Source: Melaminivora sp034675505
GTDB taxonomy: Bacteria > Pseudomonadota > Gammaproteobacteria > Burkholderiales > Burkholderiaceae_C
Assembly (NCBI GenBank): GCA_034675505.1
Contig: JAUCDD010000025.1
Span: 496,001 to 560,000 of the forward strand
Reading direction: 5' to 3'
Length of the DNA stretch: 64,000 bases
The first letter of the stretch is position 1; the number at the start of each line of letters is the position of its first letter. A model generated the notes under the pieces. It was not told where the DNA came from. It did no database searches and was given only the letters and a program-made list of their open reading frames with translations. Of the stretch, positions 34,548 to 42,753 are shown piece after piece. Position numbers and translations under genes: made by a program.

Positions 34548-35305
34548 TCGGGACTTTCCGGGCGCCGCCCCTGGCCATGCACCAGGACGATGGAAAAGTA
34601 CGGCCAGTCGCCGTCCGCCACCGTCGGCAGCGGCTGCACGCGCTGGGCGCTGGTGGTGGCGTTCTCGACCAGCCAGGCCGCCTGCAGGCGGCCGCAGCGC
34701 TCCAGCGCCCGGCGGATGCGTGGCAGATTGCGCCCGACCTTCATAACCACCAGCGCGTCGGCCCCCGCCATGCGCGCCGCCAGCGTGTCCTCGTCCAGCG
34801 TGCCGGGCAGCACCACCAGCACATCGTCGCCCCAGGTGATGGGAATGCCGCTGGCGTGCCAGCAGCCGACCATGCCGGGGATGCCGGGCACGACCTGCAG
34901 CGCCACGTCGCCGCGCGCCTGCAGCCGGGTGTACAGGTGCATGAAGGAGCCGTACAGGAAGGGGTCGCCCTCGCACAGCACCACCACCTGCTCGCAGCGC
35001 GCCAGCTCGGCCAGGCGCAGGCACCAGGCGTCGTAGAACTGCGCCAGCTGCTGCACATAGGCCGGGCTGCCTGCGGGCAGCTCGGTGGTCACGGGGTATT
35101 CCATGGCGTGCTCGACCACGTCCGCAGCCAGCAGGCCGGCCACCGCCTGGCGCGCCTTGCCGGGGCGGCCCCGCTTGCGAAAGAAGGCCACGTGGCGCGC
35201 ACCGCGCACCAGGCGGTCGGCGCGCACGCTCAGCAGCTCCGGGTCGCCCGGGCCGAGGCCCACGCAGACGATGCCGGGCCGGCCTTGCAAGGGCTCACTC
35301 GGCAT
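34544..35305 (-). CDS. cobI: Precorrin-2 C20-methyltransferase
   Basis: 253-residue methylase. IVCVGLGPGDPELLSVRADRLVRGARHVAFFRKRGRPGKAR (SAM site) and VLCEGDPFLYGSFMHLYTRL, VVPGIPGMVGCWHASGIPITWGDDVLVVLPGTL are diagnostic for CobI/CbiL. It acts on precorrin-2, the branch from siroheme. Overlaps cobH by eleven bases and cobJ by four. Confidence 0.95.
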   Translation of the reverse strand: MPSEPLQGRPGIVCVGLGPGDPELLSVRADRLVRGARHVAFFRKRGRPGKARQAVAGLLAADVVEHAMEYPVTTELPAGSPAYVQQLAQFYDAWCLRLAELARCEQVVVLCEGDPFLYGSFMHLYTRLQARGDVALQVVPGIPGMVGCWHASGIPITWGDDVLVVLPGTLDEDTLAARMAGADALVVMKVGRNLPRIRRALERCGRLQAAWLVENATTSAQRVQPLPTVADGDWPYFSIVLVHGQGRRPESPE

Positions 35306-35930
35306 GGCTGGCCAGTGCGTTGAGGGCGGCCACCGCCACGGCCGAGCCGCCCAGCCGGCCGCGCACGATCAGCGCCGGCGCGGGCAGCTCCTGCCACAGC
35401 GCCTCCTTGGACTCGGCAGCGCCGACAAAACCCACCGGGCAGCCGATGATGGCCGCCGGGCGCGGGCAATCGGGTGCGTGCAGCATGTTCAGCAGGTGAA
35501 ACAGCGCCGTGGGCGCGTTGCCGATGGCCACCACCGCGCCCTCCAGCTGCTCGCGCCACAGCTCCAGCGCGGCGGCGCTGCGCGTCGTGCCCAGCGCCCG
35601 GGCCAGCGCCGGCACGCGCTCGTCGTGCAGCGTGCAGACGATGGCGTTGTCCGCCGGCAGCCGGGCGCGGGTGATGCCCTCGCTGACCATGCGCGCATCG
35701 CACAGGATGGGCGCGCCGGCCTGCAGCGCCTGGCGCGCGCGCTGCGCCATACCGGCAGAAAAATGCACCTGCCCGGCCAGCTCGACCAGGCCGGCGGCGT
35801 GGACCATGCGCACCACCACCGGCTCCTCCGGCGGGGCAAAGCGCGCCAGGTCGGCCTCGCGCCGGATGGTGGCGAAGGACTCGCGGTAGATGGCGGCGCC
35901 ATCGGTTTCAAAGACGTGGGCTGGTTTCAT
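35295..35930 (-). CDS. cobH: Precorrin-8X methylmutase
   Basis: 211-residue isomerase moving a methyl group from C-11 to C-12 to give hydrogenobyrinic acid. RMVHAAGLVELAGQVHFSAG contains the active-site His of the family (about residue 43), and APILCDARMVSEGITRARLP and IIGCPVGFVGAAESKEAL are the other conserved blocks. Overlaps cobG by 23 bases, so it is translated from within that gene's end. Confidence 0.95.
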   Translation of the reverse strand: MKPAHVFETDGAAIYRESFATIRREADLARFAPPEEPVVVRMVHAAGLVELAGQVHFSAGMAQRARQALQAGAPILCDARMVSEGITRARLPADNAIVCTLHDERVPALARALGTTRSAAALELWREQLEGAVVAIGNAPTALFHLLNMLHAPDCPRPAAIIGCPVGFVGAAESKEALWQELPAPALIVRGRLGGSAVAVAALNALASHAE

Positions 35931-37236
35931 GGGCAAGGAGGGATGCGGAGGGCTGCAGCACCTGCAGGCACAGCGCGGGCTGCGCCAGCAAGTCCTGCAC
36001 AGGCCAGCGGGCCAGCGGCGGGTCGCCGGCGCGCCCGGCTGGCCGGGCGGCATAGGAGACTGTGCCATCGCTGGCGCGCAGGGCATGGACGGCCAGGTCG
36101 GCGCGCTGCGGGTGCGCGCAGCCCTTGGCACAGCCCGAGACATGCAGCGCCAGGCCGGGCGGGGCCAGGCTGGCGAGTGCCAGCGCCAGCGCCTGGGTCG
36201 GGGCCAGCGCCTGGTCGCAGCCGGGCGCGCCGGTGCAGGCCCAGGCGCGCAGGCGCGGGTCGTCCGCCCTGGCGATCCAGGAACCGGGCCAGGGCGCGGC
36301 GCCTGCGCCTGCACCGGCAGGCTGTGCGCCTTCGGCCAGCACGCTGCGCCAGGGGGTGATGCGCAGGCCTCCGCCCCGGCCCTGGTCGAGCAGGGCCTGG
36401 GCCAGGCCGGCCATGTCCTGCGCCGCGATGCGTCCCAGCGGCGCCGCCAGCACCCAGCCCAGGCCGGGGTAGGGGCCGGGGCGCAGGTCGGGAGCGGGGG
36501 CGGCAGCAGCGGGCACCGGGCTGTCCTGCCACTGGCAGCCGGGCGGCAGCGGCCAGCCGGGCGGCGCGCCGTGGCCTTGGCGCTGGTCGGCCAGCTGGCT
36601 GGCCATGCGCCCCGGGTGGCGGCCCTGGGCGCGGCGCTGGCGGGCCTGCTGTGCGCTCCAGCGCGCCAGCACCAGGGCGCACTCCAGGGCCGCGTCCAGC
36701 TGCGGGCAGGCGATGGCCTGCGGATGGCCGTCGGGCTGCAGCCACCACTGCGGGCCGTGCGTGGCCCACAGGCGCACATCGGCCGAAACCCCGGCCAGCG
36801 CCGGGCGCGCCACATGGCCCACGGCCCAGCCGAACTTGGCCGGCAGGCCCTGCAGCGCCGCATCGGCCAGCACGGCCTGCTGCAGGGCAGCGGCCGCCTG
36901 CGGCAGGCCCTCGCCGGGCAGCCACAGCGGATCGAGCACGATGGCGCGCCGGCTCTCGCTGCGCGCGTCGGCGTCGAGCAGGCCCTGCCCGGCCAGCGCC
37001 TGCAGCACGGCGCGATGCTGCGCCGGCGCCACGCCGCGCAGCTGCACGTTGGCGCGGGTGGACAGCTCCAGCACGCCGCTGCCGTACTGCGTGGCCAGCT
37101 GCGCCAGCCGCAGCGCCTGCGGCGCGCTCAGGTGCCCCAGGGGCGGGCGCACGCGCACGACCAGCCCGTCGCCCGACAGCATGGGCTGCAGGGCGCCGGG
37201 GCAGCGGCCCTTGATGGCAAAAGGGGGGGAGGACAT
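35908..37236 (-). CDS. cobG: Precorrin-3B synthase
   Basis: 442-residue iron-sulfur oxygenase related to sulfite/nitrite reductases; makes precorrin-3B with O2, the step that marks the aerobic pathway. The 4Fe-4S ligands are in ACTGAPGCDQ (C-x5-C) and SGCAKGCAHP (C-x3-C), near residues 340-400. The N-terminal half has LRLAQLATQYGSGVLELSTRANVQLRG, the ferredoxin-reductase-like repeat. Middle is Pro/Ala-rich and looks like a linker. ATG 37236 chosen; a GTG at 37257 is possible. First gene of the cob run, divergent from the ahcY leader; no B12 riboswitch seen before it. Confidence 0.92.
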   Translation of the reverse strand: MSSPPFAIKGRCPGALQPMLSGDGLVVRVRPPLGHLSAPQALRLAQLATQYGSGVLELSTRANVQLRGVAPAQHRAVLQALAGQGLLDADARSESRRAIVLDPLWLPGEGLPQAAAALQQAVLADAALQGLPAKFGWAVGHVARPALAGVSADVRLWATHGPQWWLQPDGHPQAIACPQLDAALECALVLARWSAQQARQRRAQGRHPGRMASQLADQRQGHGAPPGWPLPPGCQWQDSPVPAAAAPAPDLRPGPYPGLGWVLAAPLGRIAAQDMAGLAQALLDQGRGGGLRITPWRSVLAEGAQPAGAGAGAAPWPGSWIARADDPRLRAWACTGAPGCDQALAPTQALALALASLAPPGLALHVSGCAKGCAHPQRADLAVHALRASDGTVSYAARPAGRAGDPPLARWPVQDLLAQPALCLQVLQPSASLLAHETSPRL

Positions 37237-37322
37237 GGCGGGTGGCAGGCGGGGCACGGGTGCCCGGCGCGCGGCACAGGCAGGACTTTACCCGCCAGGA
37301 TGGCCCGGGCCGGGCGGGCTTC

Positions 37323-37328
37323 TATAAT
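37323..37328 (+). promoter_or_regulatory. -10 box upstream of the SAH riboswitch
   Basis: A perfect TATAAT lies ten bases before the riboswitch begins, so transcription would start about where the aptamer starts. No good -35 box is visible at the normal spacing. Confidence 0.55.
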
Positions 37329-37337
37329 CGCCGCCTT

Positions 37338-37428
37338 TCCGAGGAGCGTTGCAGTGCCCCCAGCTGAAGCGGGGCGTGAGGCTCGGAAACGATCGATACC
37401 AAGGATCGACATCCGCAACGACGCTCAC
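37338..37428 (+). ncRNA. S-adenosylhomocysteine (SAH) riboswitch
   Basis: The leader fits the SAH aptamer: P1 from CCGAG (37339-37343) and CTCGG (37382-37386); the block GAGCG, TTGC after it pairs with GCAAC (37415-37419) and CGCTC (37422-37426) as the pseudoknot; a separate hairpin is formed by CGATC and GATCG between. The conserved order CCGAGGAGCGTTGC ... GGCTCGG ... AACG.CGCTCAC is visible. Established knowledge: this class turns on ahcY when SAH accumulates. It sits 87 bases before the ahcY start. Confidence 0.93.
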
Positions 37429-37514
37429 CCACGCCCGGCCTGTGTGGTGAGTCCCGCTCCCCTTCCTGCCTGCGCGTGGTTTTTTCTGGCAACGCCTGAC
37501 CCGAAGGACAACCC

Positions 37515-38960
37515 ATGAGCGCAGTTCTCAAAGCCACCCCTGCCGCAGCGCCCGCCGACTGCGCCATCGCCGACATCTCCCTGGCCGCCTGGGGCCGCAA
37601 GGAGATCGCCATCGCCGAAACCGAAATGCCCGGCCTGATGGCCATCCGCGACGAGTACGCCGCCGCCCAGCCGCTCAAGGGCGCGCGCATCACCGGCTCG
37701 CTGCACATGACCATCCAGACGGCCGTGCTGATCGAGACGCTGCAGGCGCTGGGCGCCACGGTGCGCTGGGCCTCGTGCAACATCTTCTCCACGCAGGACC
37801 ACGCGGCCGCGGCCATCGCCGCCGGCGGCACGCCGGTGTTCGCCATCAAGGGCGAGTCGCTGGAGGACTACTGGGACTACACGCACCGCATCTTCGACTT
37901 CGGCCCCCAGGGAGCGGAGGCCGAAGGCCCCAACATGATCCTGGACGATGGCGGCGACGCCACGCTGCTGATGCACCTGGGCCAGCGCGCCGAGAAGGAC
38001 GCCTCGCTGGTGGCCGGCAACGGCGCCAGCGAGGAAGAGCGCATCCTGTTCGCCTCCATCCGCGCGAAGCTGGCCGAGGACGCCACCTGGTACTCGCGCA
38101 AGAGCGCGCAGATTATCGGCGTGACCGAGGAGACCACCACCGGCGTGCACCGCCTGAACGAGATGTCGGCCAAGGGCACGCTGCTGTTTCGCGCCGTCAA
38201 CGTCAACGATTCGGTCACCAAGAGCAAGTTCGACAACCTGTACGGCTGCCGCGAGTCGCTGGTGGACGGCATCAAGCGCGCCACCGACGTGATGATCGCC
38301 GGCAAGGTGGCTGTCGTGGCCGGCTACGGCGACGTGGGCAAGGGCTCGGCGCAGGCGCTGCGCGCGCTGTCGGCCCAGGTCTGGGTGACCGAGATCGACC
38401 CCATCAACGCCCTGCAGGCCGCCATGGAAGGCTACCGCGTGGTGACCATGGAAGACGCCGCCGACAAGGCCGACATCTTCGTGACCACCACCGGCAACAA
38501 GGACGTCATCCGCCACGAGCACATGGTGGCGATGAAGGACCAGGCCATCGTCTGCAACATCGGCCATTTCGACAACGAGATCGAGGTCGCCTCGCTGGAG
38601 CAATACCAGTGGGATGAGATCAAGCCCCAGGTGGACCACATCATCTTCCCCTCGGGCCGCCGCATCATCCTGCTGGCCAAGGGCCGCCTGGTGAACCTGG
38701 GCTGCGGCACCGGCCACCCCAGCTACGTCATGAGCAGCTCGTTCGCCAACCAGACGCTGGCGCAGATCGAGCTGTTCACCCGCCCCGGCGACTACCAGGC
38801 CGGCAAGGTCTACGTGCTGCCCAAGCTGCTGGACGAGAAGGTGGCGCGGCTGCAGCTGTCCAAGCTCGGCGCCCAGCTGACCGAACTGACCGACGAGCAG
38901 GCCGCCTACATCGGCGTGGCCAAGAGCGGGCCCTACAAGCCCGACACCTACCGCTATTGA
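37515..38960 (+). CDS. ahcY: Adenosylhomocysteinase
   Basis: 481-residue NAD-dependent enzyme splitting SAH into adenosine and homocysteine, which relieves product inhibition of methyltransferases. The NAD site GYGDVGKGSAQAL is near residue 270, MTIQTAVLIETLQALGA and NIFSTQDHAAAAIAAGG mark the substrate side, and the C-terminal GPYKPDTYRY is universal in the family. Controlled by the SAH riboswitch; followed by tlyA and metF, so the whole methyl cycle is together. The nearby cob cluster consumes SAM and depends on this clearance. Confidence 0.98.
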   Translation: MSAVLKATPAAAPADCAIADISLAAWGRKEIAIAETEMPGLMAIRDEYAAAQPLKGARITGSLHMTIQTAVLIETLQALGATVRWASCNIFSTQDHAAAAIAAGGTPVFAIKGESLEDYWDYTHRIFDFGPQGAEAEGPNMILDDGGDATLLMHLGQRAEKDASLVAGNGASEEERILFASIRAKLAEDATWYSRKSAQIIGVTEETTTGVHRLNEMSAKGTLLFRAVNVNDSVTKSKFDNLYGCRESLVDGIKRATDVMIAGKVAVVAGYGDVGKGSAQALRALSAQVWVTEIDPINALQAAMEGYRVVTMEDAADKADIFVTTTGNKDVIRHEHMVAMKDQAIVCNIGHFDNEIEVASLEQYQWDEIKPQVDHIIFPSGRRIILLAKGRLVNLGCGTGHPSYVMSSSFANQTLAQIELFTRPGDYQAGKVYVLPKLLDEKVARLQLSKLGAQLTELTDEQAAYIGVAKSGPYKPDTYRY

Positions 38961-38980
38961 GCGCTGGCCCGGGCCCGCGT

Positions 38981-39041
38981 TTTATTGCTACATAAAATAT
39001 AGCTAAAGGCCGGCTGTACACGCCGGCTAGAGGCTGATTTG
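38981..39041. repeat. TAGCTA / CCGGC repeat between ahcY and tlyA
   Basis: TTATTGCTACATAAAATATAGC, then GGCCGGCTGTACACGCCGGCTAG with inverted GCCGGC arms, then GGCTGATTTGACC. Mirror orientation of the element at 8989. Confidence 0.65.
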
Positions 39042-39062
39042 ACCAAAAAAGGACTGTGCGTC

Positions 39063-40067
39063 ATGCGCGCCGACGTTTTTCTCGTGGAAGGTGGCCACGC
39101 CACCACCCGTTCGCAGGCCCAGCGCCTGATCGCCGCCGGCGTGCAGTGGCGGCTGGCGGCCTCCATGCCCTGGACGCGCGTGGCCAAGAATGGCGACGAC
39201 ATTCCGCCCGGCGCGCTGGTGCAGCTGCTGGACGCGGCCGAGGCGAAGTACCTCTCGCGCGGCGGGCTGAAGCTGGAAGGCGCCCTGCGGGCGACGGGCC
39301 TGGACGTGGCCGGCCTGCGCTGCCTGGATGTGGGCCAGAGCACCGGGGGCTTCACCGACTGCCTGCTGCAGCATGGGGCGGCGCAGGTGATCGGGGTGGA
39401 CGTGGGCCAGGGCCAGGCGCACGAGCGCCTGCACGCCGACACGCGCGTGGTGGTGGTGGAGGGCGTGAACGCGCGCCACCTGACGCCGCAGGCGCTGGTC
39501 GAGGCCTGCGAGGAGGCCCTGGGCGAGCGCGTGGAAGCCGAGCCCGAGGACAACGACACCCAGCCCCAGGCGCCCTACGCCTGGATGCGCAATGGCGGCA
39601 TGGTGGACGAGGGCTATGACGACAGCGGCGACGCCAAGGAGCACGAGGTCGAGGCCTTCAAGGCCGAGCGCGCCGCGCGTGTCCAGGCCCGCGCCGCCGG
39701 GCGCGTGGTCACCGTGCGCCAGCGCCGCGCCGGCCGCGAGGCGGTGGACGTGGCGCCGGTGTTCGGCCTGGTCACGGGCGATTTGTCCTTCATCTCGCTG
39801 ACCCTGGTGCTGCCGGCGCTGGTGCCGCTGCTGCAGGGCGGCGGGCAGCTGTTGATGCTGGTCAAGCCGCAGTTCGAGCTGCAGCCCGGCCAGGTCGGCA
39901 AGGGCGGCATCGTGCGCGACGCCGCGCTGTACGCCGAGGTCGAGCAGCGCATCCGCGCCAGCTGCGCACAGGCCGGCCTGGCGGTGCTGGCATGGCTGGA
40001 CAGCCCCATCGAAGGCGGCGACGGCAACCGCGAATTCTTCATCCACGCCATCAGGAGCGCCGCATGA
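39063..40067 (+). CDS. tlyA: TlyA-type rRNA 2'-O-methyltransferase / hemolysin A family
   Basis: 334-residue protein from ATG 39063 (an in-frame TTG at 39039 is an alternative). S4-like RNA-binding domain first: RADVFLVEGGHATTRSQAQRLIAAG; then the methyltransferase with YLSRGGLKLEGAL and CLDVGQSTGGFTDCLLQHGA (SAM motif) and PVFGLVTGDLSFISLTLVLPALVPLLQGGG and MLVKPQFELQPGQVGKGG. TlyA proteins are usually ~250-270 residues; here about 75 extra acidic and basic residues (EPEDNDTQPQ... to RQRRAGREAVDV) sit between two strands of the catalytic domain. Translationally coupled to metF. Confidence 0.88.
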   Translation: MRADVFLVEGGHATTRSQAQRLIAAGVQWRLAASMPWTRVAKNGDDIPPGALVQLLDAAEAKYLSRGGLKLEGALRATGLDVAGLRCLDVGQSTGGFTDCLLQHGAAQVIGVDVGQGQAHERLHADTRVVVVEGVNARHLTPQALVEACEEALGERVEAEPEDNDTQPQAPYAWMRNGGMVDEGYDDSGDAKEHEVEAFKAERAARVQARAAGRVVTVRQRRAGREAVDVAPVFGLVTGDLSFISLTLVLPALVPLLQGGGQLLMLVKPQFELQPGQVGKGGIVRDAALYAEVEQRIRASCAQAGLAVLAWLDSPIEGGDGNREFFIHAIRSAA

Positions 40068-40924
40068 GCGAGCCCCGCCAGCTGCCCGTCAGTTTCGAGT
40101 TCTTCCCGCCCAAGACGCCCGAGGGCGCCGGGAAATTGCGCGCCGTGCGCCAGCAGCTGTATGCGCGCGCGCCGCAGTTTTGCTCGGTCACCTATGGCGC
40201 GGGCGGCTCCACGCAGGAGGGCACGTTCGCCACCGTGCGCGAGATCCTGGCCGAGGGCATGGATGCGGCCTCGCATTTTTCCTGCATCGGCGCGAGCCGG
40301 GCCGGCGTGCGCCAGCAGCTGGCCGAGCTGCAGGCCATGGGCGTCAGGCGCTTGGTGGCGCTGCGCGGCGACCTGCCCAGCGGCTATGGCCTGGGCGGCG
40401 AGTTCCACCACGCCAGCGACCTGGTGGCCTTCATCCGCGCAGAGACGGGCGGGCACTTCCACATCGAAGTGGCGGCCTACCCCGAGATCCACCCGCAGGC
40501 GCGCGGCCCCGAGGCCGACCTGAAGGCCTTTGCCGCCAAGGTGCAGGCCGGCGCCGATTCGGCCATCACCCAGTATTTCTTCAATGCCGACGCCTACGCG
40601 CGGTTCGTCGACGACGTGCGCCGCCTGGGGCTGCAGGTGCCGGTGGTGCCCGGCATCATGCCCATCCTGGGGGCCACGCAGCTGATGCGCTTCTCCGACG
40701 CCTGCGGCGCCGAGATCCCGCGCTGGATCCGGCTGCGCCTGCAGGGCTTTGGCGACGACGTGGCCAGCATCCGCGCCTTTGGCCTGGACGTGGTGGCGCA
40801 GCTGTGCGAGCAGCTGGTGCGCGCCGGCGCGCCCGGGCTGCACTTCTACACCATGAACCAGGCCGGCGCGACGCTGGCTTTATGCGACCGCCTGGGCCTG
40901 CAGGCGCAGCCGGCCCGCGCCTGA
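40064..40924 (+). CDS. metF: Methylenetetrahydrofolate reductase
   Basis: 286-residue FAD enzyme making 5-methyl-THF for methionine synthesis. FEFFPPKTPEGAGKLRAV (residues ~11-28) with the catalytic Glu, SVTYGAGGSTQEGT, LRGDLPSGYGLGG, and GADSAITQYFFNADAYARFV follow the family order. ATG 40064 overlaps the tlyA stop codon. Completes the ahcY-tlyA-metF group that regenerates methionine from homocysteine. Confidence 0.97.
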   Translation: MSEPRQLPVSFEFFPPKTPEGAGKLRAVRQQLYARAPQFCSVTYGAGGSTQEGTFATVREILAEGMDAASHFSCIGASRAGVRQQLAELQAMGVRRLVALRGDLPSGYGLGGEFHHASDLVAFIRAETGGHFHIEVAAYPEIHPQARGPEADLKAFAAKVQAGADSAITQYFFNADAYARFVDDVRRLGLQVPVVPGIMPILGATQLMRFSDACGAEIPRWIRLRLQGFGDDVASIRAFGLDVVAQLCEQLVRAGAPGLHFYTMNQAGATLALCDRLGLQAQPARA

Positions 40925-40959
40925 ACGCGGGGCGCGCGCGGGCGGCTACAGTGGCCGGC

Positions 40960-41738
40960 ATGTCACCACTGGCTTCATCTGCGCCCGCCGCGGGGCGCCT
41001 GCCGGCCGGCGCCGCCTTGCTGGCGGCCTGGCTGGCCCTGGCTGGCTGCACGGCGCCGTCGCCTGCCCCGCAGGCCGCCGAGCCCGGGCTGCAGGCCGCA
41101 GCGCCGGCCTCCGCAGAGCCCCAGCCGCCCACGCTGGCGCCTGTAGCGCCCGTGCGGCGCGAGGCCGCGCTGCTGCCGCCCACACTTGCGGCGGAGCCGG
41201 CGCTGCGCATCCGGCCGGAGCGCGCCCCGGGGAGGGCTCCGGCGCGCCGGCACTGCGCGTGCCAGCGCCCGAACCGGCGCCCGAGCCGCCGGTGCTGCTG
41301 GCCAGCGGCACGGCCTCGTGGTATGCGGACAGCCTGCACGGGCGGCGCACGGCCAACGGCGAGCGCTACGACCGCGAGGAGTTCACCGCCGCGCACCGCA
41401 GCCTGCCCTTCGGCGCGCGCCTGTGCGTGCGCAGCCTGGTCAACGGGCGCACCGTCATCGTGCGCGTCAATGACCGCGGGCCGTTCGCGCCCGGGCGCAT
41501 CATCGACCTCAGCCGCGCCGCCGCCGAGGAGCTGGGCATGATGGGCCTGGGCATCAAGTCGGTGGAGCTGTGGCAGGTAAGCCAGGGCGAGGAGGCCTGC
41601 CCCGAGCGCCTGGAACAGGCCGTCGAGGGCGGGGGGCTGGGGCTGGAGCCCGGCGCCGCCGCCCTGTCGCTGCGCCAGCGGCCCGCCGCCAGGGCGGCCG
41701 GCCCGCGCAAGGCGCCGCGCCGCAGGCAGCGCCGCTGA
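40960..41738 (+). pseudogene. rlpA: RlpA-type septal lytic transglycosylase, split by a frameshift
   Basis: Two frames are needed. The first (from ATG 40960) gives a lipoprotein signal MSPLASSAPAAGRLPAGAALL, lipobox ALAGC and a Pro/Ala-rich linker; the second, from about 41226 to 41738, gives the double-psi beta-barrel: ASGTASWYADSLHGRRTANGERYDREEFTAAHRSLPFGARLCVRSL and VNDRGPFAPGRIIDLSRAAAEEL. One G too few in the C4G4 run at 41225-41232 would explain it: CGC GCC CCG GGG GAG GGC joins the halves. RlpA acts on naked peptidoglycan strands at the septum. Sequence error is more likely than true loss, as both halves are intact. No SPOR domain is visible at the C-terminus. Confidence 0.82.
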
Positions 41739-41771
41739 GGGAGGAAGACAGCCCCCGGGCCGGGGCCGCCC

Positions 41772-42656
41772 CTATCGGCCCTGGCCGCTCTCCAGCGTCC
41801 AGGCGGCGTGCTGGTCCTGGGCGAGCAACTCGGCCATGGGCGCCAGCGCCTCGCGCAGCGCCGCCTCCAGCGTGTAGGGCGGATTGACCAGGAACATCCC
41901 GCTGCCCGGCAGCCCCGGGCGGCGCTCCTGGCCGCCGGCGGCGAGCCGGGCACCCTTGACGGTGAGCGCGGCGTGCAGCCAGGGCTTGCCGGCCCGGGCC
42001 GCCAGGGCCTTCAGCCGGCGCGGCAGGTCATGCGCCTCGGGGCGCGCAATGCGCGGATACCACAGCGCATACACCCCGGTCGGGAAGCGCCGCAGGCAGT
42101 CCTGCAGCAGGTCCTGCACGCGTGCGTAGTCGGTCTTGATCTCGTAGCTGGGGTCGCACAGCACCAGCGCCCGGCGCGCGGGCGGGGGCAGGAACTTGCG
42201 CGCCGCCTCGAAGCCGTCCTCGGCCAGCACCGCGATCTGCCGGCCGGCCTCCAGCTGCGCCACGTTGCCCGCCAGCGCGCGCGCGTCGCTGGGGTGCAGC
42301 TCGCACAGCTTGAGCCGGTCGTGGGCACGCAGCAGCTGCTGCACGATGAAGGGCGAGCCGGGATAGACGCGTGCGGCCGCGCCGCGGTTGAAGGCGCGCA
42401 CGATGTCGGCGTAGTCCTGCAGCGCGGCGGGCAGCGGCGCGGCGGCGGCCAGCACGCGCGCCACGCCGTCGGCGCTCTCGGCGCTGGTGCTGGCGTAGTC
42501 GCCATCGAGGCGGTACAGGCCGGCGCCGGCATGGGTGTCGAGCACCAGCAGGGCGGCCTCCTTTTGCAGCAGGTGCCGCAAGGTGGCGATGAGCACCGTG
42601 TGCTTGAGCACATCGGCATGGTTGCCTGCATGGAAGGCGTGGCGGTAACTGAACAT
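41772..42656 (-). CDS. rlmJ: 23S rRNA (adenine-2030-N6)-methyltransferase
   Basis: 294-residue methylase for A2030 of 23S rRNA. The start MFSYRHAFHAGNHADVLKHTVL is invariant in RlmJ, fixing ATG 42656. LVLDTHAGAGLYRL is the SAM motif, and CELHPSDARAL follows. The catalytic motif IV reads LCDPSYEIKTDY rather than the usual D-P-P-Y, with Ser at the third position; the rest of the motif is intact. C-terminal GSGMFLVNPPYTLEAALREAL closes the domain. Diverges from the kinase gene. Confidence 0.93.
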   Translation of the reverse strand: MFSYRHAFHAGNHADVLKHTVLIATLRHLLQKEAALLVLDTHAGAGLYRLDGDYASTSAESADGVARVLAAAAPLPAALQDYADIVRAFNRGAAARVYPGSPFIVQQLLRAHDRLKLCELHPSDARALAGNVAQLEAGRQIAVLAEDGFEAARKFLPPPARRALVLCDPSYEIKTDYARVQDLLQDCLRRFPTGVYALWYPRIARPEAHDLPRRLKALAARAGKPWLHAALTVKGARLAAGGQERRPGLPGSGMFLVNPPYTLEAALREALAPMAELLAQDQHAAWTLESGQGR

Positions 42657-42753
42657 GATGGGGCGATGGTAATCAGCCGCAGGCCTGCGCACCAGCAAAC
42701 GGCACAATGCAGCGCTTGGCCACCCCGGCCCGCACGCTCCCCCATCGATTCCC

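Noticed and set aside
37237..37337. Cobalamin riboswitch before cobG
   Set aside because: No B12-box-like sequence in the short gap; the structured RNA there is the SAH riboswitch on the other strand.
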